The notes beneath the pieces are model-generated. The model saw only the letters and a program-made list of their open reading frames with translations, made no database searches and had not been told where the DNA came from. The position numbers were made by a program, and so were the translations under genes. From assembly GCF_000025625.1 (NCBI RefSeq), contig NC_013922.1, positions 1,364,001 through 1,428,000 on the forward strand: 64,000 nt of DNA, written 5' to 3'. This stretch comes from Natrialba magadii ATCC 43099 (GTDB taxonomy: Archaea > Halobacteriota > Halobacteria > Halobacteriales > Natrialbaceae). How positions within the stretch are numbered: the stretch's first letter is position 1; each line of letters begins with the position of its first letter. This document shows positions 1 through 8,730 of this stretch, piece by piece.

Positions 1-243
1 TGAGAGCCACGGCCAGGTGTCGAACGTCTGGCCGGCATCTCCGAATTTCGGCCAGTACGTCGGAACGTCGCGCGCCCAGAGGCCGTCGAACCCGAGTGCC
101 TCGGCTCGCTGTGCGAGTTGTATCTCGGCTTCAGCGTCGGGCATCGACCGATTCGTACCCGTTATGGGGAAGCCGACACCGAACGTCAGCCCGTCGCCGT
201 CGAACAGCCGTCGATAGCCAGCGTTTTCGTGTCCAGTCGGCAT
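1..243 (-). CDS. Luciferase-like (LLM) flavin-dependent oxidoreductase, N-terminal part
   Basis: The reading frame opens at an ATG at 243 and runs off the left edge of the window, giving 81 residues. It contains LTFGVGFPITG followed by an EIQLAQRAEALGFDGLWARDVP stretch (shown here in fragments: EIQLAQRAE, ALGFDGLWARD). This is the first beta strand and helix of the TIM-barrel luciferase-like monooxygenase superfamily, which uses reduced flavin. The substrate cannot be inferred from the N-terminus alone. The gene stands alone, back-to-tail with the M42 peptidase. Only the family is claimed. Confidence 0.75.
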   Translation of the reverse strand, partial: MPTGHENAGYRRLFDGDGLTFGVGFPITGTNRSMPDAEAEIQLAQRAEALGFDGLWARDVPTYWPKFGDAGQTFDTWPWLS

Positions 244-325
244 TCGTCCGAGCTATCGGGGCGGAGCGGATGACGGTATCGGTCTGTACGCACGCCGAGG
301 CGAAATTTCACAATCGGCGGCCTGC

Positions 326-1396
326 TCAGAGATCGACTTCGAACGGCGCAAACTCGTCTGCACGGCTCGCGAACGCACCCAGCAGCGTCGCAATCTCCTC
401 GAGGTCGTCCGTATCGATCAGCTCAACCGGCGTGTGCATGTACCGGTTCGGCACGCTGACCACCTGCGAGGGGATCGCCCCCGCCGCAGTGAAGAAACTG
501 TCCGCGTCCGTCCCGGTTCCGCGACCGAGCGCTTCGACCTGTAACTCGAGTTCCCGTTCGTCTGCGATCGATCGCAGCGCGTCGAAGACGGCCGGATGAT
601 TCGTGCTGCCGCGGCCGAGGGCCGGGCCGCCGCCGAGTTCCATCTGGCTTGTCTTTGTGCTCGGCGCGGAGGGGTAGTCGACCGCGTGGCCAACGTCGAC
701 GACGAGGACGGCGTCAGGTTCGAGGTCGAAGCCGACCATCTGTGCGCCCTTCCGACCGACTTCCTCCTGAACCGTGGAGACGGCGTAGACGGTCGCGTCG
801 GTGCCGGTTTCGACGGCCTGTCGGAAGCCCTCGGCTGCCGCCCACGTCCCGACGCGGTTGTCGAGCCCGCGGCCGGCGAGGCGAGTTTCCGAGAGCCACG
901 ACACTGTCGAGGAGAACGTGATCGGATCGCCAATTTCGATGCGCTCGCGCGCCGCGTCCTCGCTTTCAGCGCCGATATCGATCCAGAGATCCTCGATGTC
1001 GGCTTCCGACTCGTCCTCACGAAGGTGGATCGCGTTCTGCCCGATCACACCCTCGACAGGGCCGTCGGAAGCGTAAATCGTGACGTGTTGGCCCTGCGAG
1101 ACCGTCGGATCAGTACCGCCGACACGACCCGGCCTGACGAAGCCGTTATCGTCGATCGACTTGACGAGGAAGCCGATTTCGTCGACGTGGCCGGTAAGCG
1201 CGATTTCGGGTGCGTCAGCGTCGTCGGCACTGGCCCCCTCGTGTACTGCAACCGCGTTTCCGTAGGCGTCCGTCCGAACCTCGTCTGCGAACTGGCTGAC
1301 GTAGTCGATCCAGACCCGCTGGCCGCGCGTTTCGTAGCCCGATGGCGAGGGCGTCTCGAGTAGGTTCGTGAGGAATTCACGCGAATCGTCGTTCAT
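326..1396 (-). CDS. M42 family metallo-aminopeptidase
   Basis: 356 residues from the ATG at 1396, which begins MNDDSREFLTNLLETPSPSG, the usual M42 N-terminus. An in-frame upstream ATG at 1501 adds 35 residues that do not look like the family. Dinuclear metal-site motifs are present: TGHVDEIGFLV, GRGLDNRVGTW, STVQEEVGRKGAQ with the catalytic Glu pair, VVDVGHAVDYP, and a C-terminal YMHTPVE. The family forms large cytoplasmic dodecameric (TET-type) aminopeptidases that trim peptides released by the proteasome. PAN, PepF and an M28 peptidase lie 30 kb away in the same window. Monocistronic by appearance. Confidence 0.92.
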   Translation of the reverse strand: MNDDSREFLTNLLETPSPSGYETRGQRVWIDYVSQFADEVRTDAYGNAVAVHEGASADDADAPEIALTGHVDEIGFLVKSIDDNGFVRPGRVGGTDPTVSQGQHVTIYASDGPVEGVIGQNAIHLREDESEADIEDLWIDIGAESEDAARERIEIGDPITFSSTVSWLSETRLAGRGLDNRVGTWAAAEGFRQAVETGTDATVYAVSTVQEEVGRKGAQMVGFDLEPDAVLVVDVGHAVDYPSAPSTKTSQMELGGGPALGRGSTNHPAVFDALRSIADERELELQVEALGRGTGTDADSFFTAAGAIPSQVVSVPNRYMHTPVELIDTDDLEEIATLLGAFASRADEFAPFEVDL

Positions 1397-1591
1397 GGCG
1401 TCCGATTGGTCGGGTTGTACTTTACGTCCGGTGATTTCCGTGTCGGTGCGACTGGGTAGTGTCGCCACTGGTGAGCGGGTTGCATAACGCTGTGGAGTCA
1501 CCGTTCACACGTCGTTGCCTAAAAATGGAACCTAGTCGTCGAGCGGGCGAGCCACGCGACTAATCGGTGACCAGCAGTTAGCGGTCAGCGA

Positions 1592-3562
1592 TCAGTCGTC
1601 TGCCGGCGTCGCGCCGCTTGCGCCCTCGGCCTGCTCGCGCGTCCAGGCGAGCTTGCCACCGGCGGCGAGGATGTCGCGCTCACGTTCGGAGGCGTCGAGG
1701 GTTGCGGTGAACTCGTCGTCGCCAACGCGGACGGTGAACTCTTCTTGACCGCTCGTGACGGCCTCGTAGACGTCGTCGACGATTTCGATCTCGTCGCCCT
1801 GATCGATCGACTCGTAGGTGTCCTCGTCGATCGTCAGCGGGACGATACCGAAGTTGAAGAGGTTCGCGCGGTGGATCCGGGCGAAGCTCTGTGCGAGGAC
1901 GGCCTCGATGCCGAGATACATCGGACAGAGGGCCGCGTGTTCACGCGAGGAGCCCTGTCCGTAGTTCTCGCCGGCGACGAGGAAGCCGCCATCGGCGTCG
2001 AGTGCGCGCTCGGCGAAGGTGTCGTCGACGCGCGAAAGGGTGAACTCGCTCAGTTTGGGGACGTTCGACCGGTACATCAGGATGTCTTGCGTTGCAGGGA
2101 TGATGTGGTCGGTCGTGATGTTGTCCTCCATCTTGAGGAGTGCCTCACCCTCGACATCGGCACTCAGCTGGTCGCGAATCGGCACGTCGCCGATGTTCGG
2201 ACCCTTGATGAGCTCGTCGTCGACGGCCTCGTCGGGTGCGATGAGGTCTGTCTTGGAGCCGTCGTACTCTTCGGGGAGTTCGACGCCTGGGGCCTCGAGA
2301 TCCTCTTCTTCCTCTTCGAGGTCGCGTGGGTCGATGATTTCGCCCTTGATCGCCGCGGCGGCGGCGACCTCCGGCGAACAGAGGTAGACGTTGTCGTCTT
2401 CGATGCCCGAGCGGCCCTCGAAGTTGCGGTTGAACGTCCGCAGCGAGACGGAGTCGCTCGCTGGCACGTGGCCGATACCGATACAGGCACCGCAGGTAGC
2501 CTCGGAGAAGTTGACGCCGGCGGCCATCATCTCCGCGACCCAGCCCTCACGGGCGAGCATCTCGGAGGCCTGCTTCGAACCGGGTGCAACGATCGTCTCG
2601 GTCTCCATCGAGGTCTCGCGACCCTCGAGCATCTTGGCGACGGGGAGGATGTCCTCGTAGCCGCCGTTCGTACAGGAGCCGACGATGACCTGTTCGACGT
2701 CCTCGCCAGCGACTTCGCTAACTGGGACGACGTTGTCGGGCATGGACGGCTGGGCGATGAGCGGTTCGAGGTCCGAGAGGTCGACGACGATCTCGTCGTC
2801 GTACTCGGCGTCCTCGTCCGGCTGGATCTCGACGTACTCGTCGCCGCGACCGACGCGCTCGAGGTAGTCCTCGGTCTGCTCGTCGGTTGGGAAGATCGAC
2901 GTCGTCGCGCCGAGTTCCGTCCCCATGTTCGTGATTGTCATCCGCTCTGGTGCGGTGAGCGTCTCGACACCTGGGCCGGTGTACTCGAGAATCTTGCCGA
3001 CACCACCCTTCACGGAGAGACGGCGGAGCATCTCGAGGATGACATCCTTCGCCGTGGCCCACTCGGGGAGTTCGCCTTCGAGGCGGACGTTGACGATTTC
3101 CGGCATCTCGATGTAGTACGGTGCGCCACCCATCGCGACGGTGACGTCGATCCCGCCGGCACCGATGGCGAGTTCGCCGAGGCCGCCGGGGGTTGGGGTG
3201 TGGCTGTCGGAGCCGAGCAGCGTCTTGCCGGGCGCTGCGAAGTTCTCGCGGTGAACGTTGTGACAGATACCGTTGCCGGGGCGAGAGAAGTGAGCGCCAT
3301 ATGTACCGGCTGCAGAACGGAGGAAACGGTGATCGTCAGTGTTCTTGAAGTCGAACTGATACGTCTGGTGATCGCAATACTGGGCAGCAATTTCGGTCTG
3401 GACTTCGTCCAGTCCCATCGCTTCGAACTGGAGCCAGACCATCGTCCCAGTGGTGTCCTGGGTAAGTACCTGGTCGATTTCGATCCCAATCTCCTCGCCG
3501 GTCTCGAGTTCGCCCTCGACGAGGTGGTCCTCAAGGATCTTTTCGGTGAGAGTCTGTCCCAT
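1592..3562 (-). CDS. acn: Aconitate hydratase
   Basis: 656 residues from the ATG at 3562 (MGQTLTEKILEDH). An upstream in-frame ATG at 3589 adds nine atypical residues. Converts citrate to isocitrate in the TCA cycle with a 4Fe-4S cluster. Cluster cysteines are visible in VGSCTNGGYED and in CGACIGIGHVPASDS. The substrate-binding GSDSHTPTPGGLG and the C-terminal swivel-domain motif AGENYGQGSSREHAAL are intact. Size and order match the single-chain aconitase of haloarchaea (mitochondrial-type). It contains no ACTCGAGT palindrome, as do other housekeeping genes here. Confidence 0.97.
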   Translation of the reverse strand: MGQTLTEKILEDHLVEGELETGEEIGIEIDQVLTQDTTGTMVWLQFEAMGLDEVQTEIAAQYCDHQTYQFDFKNTDDHRFLRSAAGTYGAHFSRPGNGICHNVHRENFAAPGKTLLGSDSHTPTPGGLGELAIGAGGIDVTVAMGGAPYYIEMPEIVNVRLEGELPEWATAKDVILEMLRRLSVKGGVGKILEYTGPGVETLTAPERMTITNMGTELGATTSIFPTDEQTEDYLERVGRGDEYVEIQPDEDAEYDDEIVVDLSDLEPLIAQPSMPDNVVPVSEVAGEDVEQVIVGSCTNGGYEDILPVAKMLEGRETSMETETIVAPGSKQASEMLAREGWVAEMMAAGVNFSEATCGACIGIGHVPASDSVSLRTFNRNFEGRSGIEDDNVYLCSPEVAAAAAIKGEIIDPRDLEEEEEDLEAPGVELPEEYDGSKTDLIAPDEAVDDELIKGPNIGDVPIRDQLSADVEGEALLKMEDNITTDHIIPATQDILMYRSNVPKLSEFTLSRVDDTFAERALDADGGFLVAGENYGQGSSREHAALCPMYLGIEAVLAQSFARIHRANLFNFGIVPLTIDEDTYESIDQGDEIEIVDDVYEAVTSGQEEFTVRVGDDEFTATLDASERERDILAAGGKLAWTREQAEGASGATPADD

Positions 3563-3714
3563 AGCACCCGAATCTCGGGTGGCCGGCATGATAAATCCAG
3601 CGTGTTTCTATCCAGATAGACCATGTTAATTGCGCCCATATACGTTGTTTTCACGCAACTTTTGCAATTCGAGGACGTTCGTCAAGGCGAGTGCACACGA
3701 GCGTGAGATACCGC

Positions 3715-3832
3715 CAGTCGCCAGTCGCCAGTCGCCAGTCGCCAATCGCCAGTTCCACGCCAGTCCCAGACCAGTCGCCAGTCCTACGCCAGTCCTACGC
3801 CAGTTCCACGCCAGTCCCAGACCAGTCGCCAG
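3715..3832. repeat. Tandem CGCCAGT heptamers and a 31-bp direct repeat
   Basis: About five CGCCAGT-like heptamers occupy 3715-3745. They are followed by two identical 31-base copies at 3751-3781 and 3802-3832, 51 bases apart, separated by CCTACGCCAGT units. The array lies between divergent promoters and is non-coding. The pattern fits replication slippage. There are no spacers of uniform length, so it is not CRISPR. Confidence 0.9.
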
Positions 3833-3944
3833 CCTCACGCCAGCCCCAATTCAGCCGCCGGTTTCAGTGACTGGGGCAGAATTGGAAACAATGGACAATG
3901 TGAACCTGGCTCGAGATTTCCTTCCCGAGTCGGCCCGAAAGGAT

Positions 3945-3954
3945 ACGCTTTTCT
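3945..3954 (+). promoter_or_regulatory. Putative TATA box of dut
   Basis: ACGCTTTTCT lies about 30-39 bases before the dut ATG at 3984. This is the spacing expected for a leaderless or nearly leaderless archaeal transcript. Confidence 0.45.
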
Positions 3955-3983
3955 CCATACCAGCATCTCTCCGGTATACGACC

Positions 3984-4466
3984 ATGTTCCGCTCCGGTGC
4001 CTTCGTCGCAGACCACGTTACACCAACCGCAGACAGTCAGGTCCAGCCAAACGGCGTCGACCTCACCCTCGATCTCGTCTTCGAACAACTCGAGCCCGGT
4101 CGCATCGGCCGCGACGGGAAACAGATCGGCGACCGCGTCGCGCGACCACTCGAGCAACTCGAGCAGCGCGACCCGGACACCTACTACCTCCCGAAGGGTG
4201 CGTACGTCGCGCGGTACAACGAGCGCATCGCGATTCCGGAGGGCCACATCGGCTTTGTCTACCCGCGCTCGTCCCTGATGCGCAACTCCTGTATGCTCAA
4301 TACAGCAGTTTGGGACGCCGGCTACGAGGGACGCGGTGAGGGGCTCTTGCAGGTCCACCACGACGTCGAGATCGAACGTGACGCTCGCATCGCCCAGCTG
4401 GTGTTCGCCGAGGCGAACCACGAAGACGTCTACGATGGCAGCTATCAGGGCGAGAACATAGAGTAA
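3984..4466 (+). CDS. dut: dUTP diphosphatase of the dCTP deaminase/dUTPase fold
   Basis: 160 residues from the ATG at 3984 (MFRSGAFVADH). The long in-frame extension upstream is repeat-encoded and is excluded. Contains the fold's signature VQPNGVDLTLD, the trimer-forming motif PRSSLMRNSCMLNTAVWDAGYEG, and a Gln/Ile-rich C-terminus. Hydrolyses dUTP to dUMP, preventing uracil misincorporation. The deaminase and the dUTPase are close relatives. I favour dUTPase because the sequence follows the short haloarchaeal enzyme closely, but a dCTP deaminase activity cannot be excluded by eye. Confidence 0.88.
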   Translation: MFRSGAFVADHVTPTADSQVQPNGVDLTLDLVFEQLEPGRIGRDGKQIGDRVARPLEQLEQRDPDTYYLPKGAYVARYNERIAIPEGHIGFVYPRSSLMRNSCMLNTAVWDAGYEGRGEGLLQVHHDVEIERDARIAQLVFAEANHEDVYDGSYQGENIE

Positions 4467-4613
4467 GGAGATTCACTCTCTGTCCGATGCACGGACGAGC
4501 GACGCTGGTGAACGATGACATCACCGCTGAAAACAACTACCTGTTATTGGACGGGCGCGACAGGATTGTGAATCACGCCCGAGAACCTGCGCGAAGCGCA
4601 GAACCGCGGCCAC

Positions 4614-4840
4614 ATTCAAATCCCGCGCGGTTCGCTATTCGTGTTCGCTGTTGCTCATACAGAATAGCGGGCGCGACGGGAGTGAGCGAACGCACCGCGT
4701 TCGTGAGGTGAGCGAAGCGAACCGAACGGGCGCGACGGGATTTGAACCACGGTCGGAGCAAAGCACCTCCCTGATTCAAATCCCGCACGGTTCGCTATTC
4801 GTGTTCGCTGTTGCTCACACAGAATAGCGGGCGCGACGGG
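4614..4840. repeat. 67-bp direct repeats containing tRNA-Arg 3'-end fragments
   Basis: Two copies, 4614-4680 and 4774-4840, differ at two positions (65/67 identical). Each ends with GGGCGCGACGGG, which is the complement of the 3' acceptor and T-stem of the adjacent tRNA gene. A further tRNA-end copy of 21 bases lies at 4728-4748. The copies also carry the T-loop sequence in the opposite direction (TTCAAATCCCG). Such stacked 3'-end fragments are what repeated integrase-mediated insertion and excision at a tRNA attachment site leave behind. No integrase gene is present nearby. Confidence 0.8.
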
Positions 4841-4900
4841 ATTTGAACCCGCGACATCTTGGTCCGGAACCAAGAACTCTGTCCACTGAGCTACGCGCCC
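4828..4900 (-). tRNA. tRNA-Arg (anticodon CCG)
   Basis: On the minus strand the gene begins GGGCGCG at 4900 and its partner CGCGCCC ends at 4829, with the discriminator G at 4828. The D arm is GCTC...GAGT. The anticodon stem CTTGG/CCAAG encloses TTCCGGA, so the anticodon is CCG and reads CGG arginine codons. The T arm is CGGG-TTCAAAT-CCCG. No intron is present and the 3' CCA is not encoded. Duplicated pieces of the 3' end lie immediately downstream. Confidence 0.96.
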
Positions 4901-5040
4901 TTCCCTGTTTGTAGGGCGACGGGAGCAAAGTAATTCCCGTTCCGAACAATCGTACATCGCAGATCGCAGGCAACAGGTCGTGAATGATCGACACAGCACC
5001 CGCTCACGGGTTTAACAGGCAGCAGACGCATATCCGCAAA

Positions 5041-5367
5041 TTAAATCGTTGGCTCAGTGTTGACCATCCCACCCGCACCGTCGACGGCGGCACTGCCCTC
5101 GCCGAGCGAAATCTCGACCGTCTCAGTCGCCGTGTCGTCCGTCGCTTCGACCGTCACTCGCTGTCCGTGATAGGCGAACTCGAGTCGATCGAGTCCAGGA
5201 CTCGACTCACAGAGTGAATCGAGTACGTCGGGATCGATCACGTTATAGAGCGGTTCGAGTTCGATCGGATCCGCACCCTCAACGCGGGCGACGAGGTCGA
5301 CGACGGCCATGCTCGGGCGTTGATCAGTGACTGCAACGGAGACTGACTGCGCGCTGTGCGAGTTCAT
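5041..5367 (-). CDS. HalOD1 output-domain protein
   Basis: 108 residues, ATG at 5367. The pattern of an N-terminal strand pair, PSMAVVDLVARVEGADPIELEPLYNVIDPDVLD (seen as VVDLVARVEG, ADPIELEPLY, NVIDPDVLD) and a C-terminal FAYHGQRVTVEA strand matches the haloarchaeal output domain 1, a small stand-alone or sensor-linked domain of unknown biochemical role in signal transduction. No sensor or receiver domain is fused. The nearest gene on the same strand is gnd, 327 bases upstream. Function beyond a regulatory role is unknown. Confidence 0.8.
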   Translation of the reverse strand: MNSHSAQSVSVAVTDQRPSMAVVDLVARVEGADPIELEPLYNVIDPDVLDSLCESSPGLDRLEFAYHGQRVTVEATDDTATETVEISLGEGSAAVDGAGGMVNTEPTI

Positions 5368-5694
5368 AACTAATGCTGTGGGGACCGGTGGTAAAGAAAA
5401 TGACTCAATATTCCAGTCGAAGCAATCACGAGAGAATGAGTGTCAGGTGTGGTATCCAGTTTGGATACGGAATTCCTGAGACTACGGTTATCAATAGGTA
5501 GCGGCGACGGTGGCATAATGGTTCCGGTATCTGACGATGGTACCACAGCCAGTTCGAGCAGGTGTAACGACTCGGTTTTGAGAATTACTGTCGGTACAAC
5601 GGTCTGACAGCCACTTTTTGAACAACGGTTATATAGGGCAGATACCCCGCTCAGGTGGCCGTTTATCAGGTCCAGAAAGGCGAACGAACGAGTC
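5368..5694. other. Intergenic region between HalOD1 gene and gnd
   Basis: 327 bases with no credible coding sequence on either strand. A pyrimidine-rich box near 5388-5398 (minus strand) could be the HalOD1 promoter. A good TATA-like box, GGTTATATAGGG at 5626-5637, faces no annotated gene at normal distance. It could drive a small RNA in either direction, but nothing more is visible. Confidence 0.5.
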
Positions 5695-6594
5695 TCAGTC
5701 GCGGCGCTGAACCTCGTGGCGACCGAAACCGTACCGCAGTCGGTTCGCAAGGCGGCGCGAGAAGCGGCCGTCATCGGCCCGCGAACCGAACCGCTCGGAG
5801 AGTGCCGTATAGATCAGCGGCAGCGGCACCTCCTGCTCGAGTGCTTCCTGAACTGTCCAGGTACCGGTGGAACCACCCTCGATGCGGTCAGCGACATCCC
5901 CGAGGTCGCTTCCCTCTTCTCGGAAGGCTTCCTCACAAAGTTCGAGGAGCCACGAGCGGATCACCGCGCCGTTGTTCCAGACCGAGGCGACGTTTTCGAG
6001 ATCGAGATCGTACCGGCCCTCGTGGAGCAGTTCGAACCCCTCGCCATAGGTCTGCATGAGCGCGTACTCGACGCCGTTGTGGATCATCTTCACGTAGTGG
6101 CCCGAGCCCGCAGGACCCATTCGCTCGTGGCCGTCGGGACCGGTCGCGACAGCATCGAAGACAGGCGTGAGTTCGCCGTAGGCCCAGGCCGGTCCGCCAA
6201 CCATGAGGGAGAAGCCGAGTTCTGCACCGGCGGGACCTCCGGACGTGCCACAGTCGAGGTACGCCGCGGAGCAGGCCTCCGCACGGCGAACGGAATCCTC
6301 GAAGTAGGAGTTGCCGCCGTCCACCACCACGTCGTCGTCTGAAAGATGAGGATCGAGGTCATCGAGCGTCGCGTCGACCGCCTCGCCGGCAGGAACCATC
6401 AGCCAGATGCGTTTCTCGTCGCCAAGTCGGTCCGCGAGGTCGGCGACGGAGTCCGCCGGTTCGGCACCGGCGTCGGCAGCCGTTGCGACCGCTTCCGGAT
6501 CGAGGTCGAAGGCGACGACATCGTGGCCTGCGTCGAGCACCCGCTCGACGACGATCTGTCCCATACGTCCGAGTCCGATAACGCCCAGTTGCAT
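5695..6594 (-). CDS. gnd: 6-phosphogluconate dehydrogenase (decarboxylating)
   Basis: 299 residues, the short single-domain-tail type of Gnd found in haloarchaea and some bacteria. The N-terminal Rossmann motif GLGRMG is followed by FDLD, where the Asp at the end of the second strand suggests NAD preference (inference). DGGNSYFEDS, the substrate motif CGTSGGPAGAELG and the catalytic KMIHNGVEYALM with Lys and Asn are present. It oxidatively decarboxylates 6-phosphogluconate to ribulose 5-phosphate, supplying pentoses for nucleotides. Monocistronic. Confidence 0.93.
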   Translation of the reverse strand: MQLGVIGLGRMGQIVVERVLDAGHDVVAFDLDPEAVATAADAGAEPADSVADLADRLGDEKRIWLMVPAGEAVDATLDDLDPHLSDDDVVVDGGNSYFEDSVRRAEACSAAYLDCGTSGGPAGAELGFSLMVGGPAWAYGELTPVFDAVATGPDGHERMGPAGSGHYVKMIHNGVEYALMQTYGEGFELLHEGRYDLDLENVASVWNNGAVIRSWLLELCEEAFREEGSDLGDVADRIEGGSTGTWTVQEALEQEVPLPLIYTALSERFGSRADDGRFSRRLANRLRYGFGRHEVQRRD

Positions 6595-6830
6595 GGCAGT
6601 CGGTCCGCGGCGGAGTGAGGTAGGGGTTGTGATTTTCCAGCCCGCTTCTCGTGTCGCAGTGCTGGTTGGCTGTCCTCAAGTGCAACAGAAGAGCGCGAAA
6701 AGCGGGCTCTGAGGTGTGGGGTCTGCGGGCGGGTACCGGTAGTGCCACTGCCACTGCCGGTGTCGTTGCCGATAGGGTCGCGCTAGCGAGTGTACTCGAG
6801 TCGAGTACCCCTGGAACTGGAAACTGGACC

Positions 6831-7268
6831 CTACTGCAGTGGTTCTTCGAGGCGAGCCCAGCCGATTGCATCGAGGACGACGATGCGGTCGTCGTACTGG
6901 ACATAGACACCGTTGTACTCGCTGCCGCTTCCCTGATAGTAGGGGAGCGATTCGCGGACGGCGTCGACGATGGACCAGGCACCGTCGCGCTCGAGAGTGA
7001 CGTGTTCCCACTCCTCGCGGGCGTCGTGGCGGACTGCGCGCGTGATTGCTCGCCGAGCGCCGGGAATATCGTCGAGTCGGCGTGAGGAGATATCGACGAC
7101 GGTCGCACCGGTCGGGACCGACGACGGGCGGACGATACGTGCGCCGAGATTTGCCCTGGATCGGGCAGCAGGTTCCTCAGAACGGGACGAACTGAGTACG
7201 TAACCGGCAACGGCAGCTGTTCCGACCGCGAGAACAGAGAGTGCCATACCTTTCCCCCTGAACATCAT
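6831..7268 (-). CDS. Hypothetical membrane-anchored protein
   Basis: 145 residues from 7268, with a possible alternative Met at codon 2. One hydrophobic segment at about residues 8-26 (MALSVLAVGTAAVAGYVLSS) acts as an N-terminal anchor. The rest is a soluble alpha/beta domain with no cysteine and no recognisable catalytic motif (EWEHVTLERDGAWSIVDAVRESL seen in pieces such as GAWSIVDAV and YNGVYVQYDDRIVVLD). I do not recognise the family. Convergent or divergent neighbours give no functional clue. Confidence 0.6.
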   Translation of the reverse strand: MMFRGKGMALSVLAVGTAAVAGYVLSSSRSEEPAARSRANLGARIVRPSSVPTGATVVDISSRRLDDIPGARRAITRAVRHDAREEWEHVTLERDGAWSIVDAVRESLPYYQGSGSEYNGVYVQYDDRIVVLDAIGWARLEEPLQ

Positions 7269-7398
7269 GGGAGTACCTTACAGTAACTGACTAAGTATCT
7301 TTCGCAAGAATGTTGCTTGCCTCCGCAGACATCCTTCAAAAAAGAACGGCTTGCACGTCCCGGGACGACACGCAATCGGAGTGAGAAACCAAACCGAC

Positions 7399-7869
7399 CT
7401 ACAGCGGCAGTGTCGCCGAGAGATTCGCCGTAATCGCACCGGCGACGACGAGCAGCGCAATGGCGACGACGGCAGCGAATCGGTATAGACCAAGGGCGTT
7501 TGCCGCCGGTTCGCGGAGTTTCTTTCCGTTGAGGCCGCTTTCGAGACGTTTCGAGCCGATCTCGACGAGCGCCGCGAGGACGAGCCAGAGGGCAACCATC
7601 GCGAGGACGAGCTGGCCGTCGATCGATCCGAACAGGCGCTCAGACGTGTATCGCTCGGCGGCAAGGTGACTGCCCGTAAGCAACAGGACAAGCGCGCTCA
7701 CGCGCGAAATCGTCGTCAGTTTACTCGAGATGACTTCGAGCGGTGCCGTCGAGTTGAACGCGCCGTCGCGGGCGAGGGGCAACACGACGAACGCCACGTA
7801 GAAGACGCTTCCAGCCCAGATCGCGGCGAAGATGAGATGCAGCGTCTGCGTAACGAACGTCTCGACCAT
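7399..7869 (-). CDS. CopD-like integral membrane protein
   Basis: 156 residues with four strong hydrophobic helices (about 7-30, 50-70, 85-103 and 128-150). The first carries HLIFAAIWAGSVFYVAFVVLPL (seen as HLIFAAIWAGS), the His-and-Trp pattern of the CopD/YcnJ-type copper-resistance membrane family. The substrate is not proven: CopD family members are linked to copper uptake, but many archaeal members are uncharacterised. No CopC partner is adjacent, while a metal P-type ATPase lies 6 kb away. Confidence 0.65.
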   Translation of the reverse strand: MVETFVTQTLHLIFAAIWAGSVFYVAFVVLPLARDGAFNSTAPLEVISSKLTTISRVSALVLLLTGSHLAAERYTSERLFGSIDGQLVLAMVALWLVLAALVEIGSKRLESGLNGKKLREPAANALGLYRFAAVVAIALLVVAGAITANLSATLPL

Positions 7870-8034
7870 GTCATACTCTTGGAGACTGATGGTATCAGCG
7901 TTCCGACTCGGAAGCGATTGTGTGAGTAGTCACACAAGTTATACCCTATCTGAAGCGGATCACGATCGTTTCGCCGGTGATGAACCGAGAGTGTGCCGGT
8001 GGTGAATTGCGGAAACTCAGGGAACGCAAGCCAG

Positions 8035-8595
8035 CTACTCGAGCCACTCCCACTCGGCGGTCCAGTGGATCAGCCGTCGCCGAAGAAGCGCGTAGGCGAG
8101 TGAGACGGTGAGGCCGCCGAGAATCGCGGCGACGATCCAGCCGTCGAAGACGAGCAGCGCTGGGACGGCGAGGACGGTGGCGAACACCGCGTCTTCGGGT
8201 GCGCCGTCGTAACGGATCCACCGCCGGGGACGAATCCATCGGCCGTGAACGTGGTCGTAGACGGCCCGTTCTGTACGGTTTTGCCAGGGATCCATCTCGG
8301 GGCCGCCGCCGAGTGCGTCGCTAGCGGCATGGAGCCAGGCTGCAGCGACGAAAGCGGCGAGACCGACGGTTACAGAAGCTGGAGAAAGCACTGCGAAGGC
8401 AACCACGCCGAGGGCGGGAGCAACGCCGGCGACCGGAAAGTGAAACGTCCGTCGATGGGTAAACGGCAGGTCGAGGTCCGGGGCGAGCCCGCCCGCAATC
8501 GCGCCGAGTGCGAGCGGCCCCGAGAACTCCGGGGCGAGATACGCGACCGGAGCGACGAGCGCGAGGCCAGCGAAGACGTGGGTCGTCGCCATCAT
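8035..8595 (-). CDS. YdjM/LexA-regulated type membrane metal-dependent hydrolase
   Basis: 186 residues, starting MMATTHVFAGLALVAPVAYL; the second Met at 8592 is an equally good start. The N-terminal THVFAGLAL and GGLAPDLDLPFTHRRTFHFP motifs, with His and Asp residues at the ends of membrane helices, are those of the YdjM (DUF457) family of putative membrane-embedded metal hydrolases. About four to five helices are visible. The physiological substrate is unknown for this family. Confidence 0.75.
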   Translation of the reverse strand: MMATTHVFAGLALVAPVAYLAPEFSGPLALGAIAGGLAPDLDLPFTHRRTFHFPVAGVAPALGVVAFAVLSPASVTVGLAAFVAAAWLHAASDALGGGPEMDPWQNRTERAVYDHVHGRWIRPRRWIRYDGAPEDAVFATVLAVPALLVFDGWIVAAILGGLTVSLAYALLRRRLIHWTAEWEWLE

Positions 8596-8730
8596 CGGAG
8601 GGGATCACCGGCCATACTCGACGTTCGGTGCAGAGATGCAAAAACACTCGTTCGCCGGCAGTTCGCCTGCAGGGTTGCTCGCGTAAACGTAACGTTGGAG
8701 GGAGAACAGAGTATTGCCGGAGTGTCGTCG

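Larger units (their letters stand above)
3563..3983. other. Intergenic region between divergent acn and dut, with repeats
   Basis: About 420 bases without a credible gene. It holds the acn promoter region near 3590-3640, a run of tandem CGCCAGT heptamers and a 31-base direct repeat (annotated separately), and the dut promoter. A long open frame crosses it in the dut frame, but its translation is repeat-derived and ends in the true dut start. Confidence 0.7.

Noticed and set aside
1745-3619. Long plus-strand frame opposite aconitase
   Set aside because: It is the mirror of the aconitase gene, common in GC-rich genomes; the composition is Asp/Val/Arg-rich without any motif.
3715-3832. CRISPR-like array
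   Set aside because: Repeat lengths vary and there are no unique spacers of constant length; no cas genes in the window.
3630-3983. N-terminal extension of the dUTPase frame
   Set aside because: The translation is made from CGCCAGT repeats and has no family similarity; the ATG at 3984 gives the known N-terminus and has a TATA-like box at the right distance.
4573-4999. Small frames around the tRNA
   Set aside because: They translate tRNA-derived repeats and have no conserved features.
5370-5774. 134-residue minus-strand frame
   Set aside because: Overlaps the start of the gnd end region and the HalOD1 promoter; composition is not haloarchaeal (low Asp/Glu).
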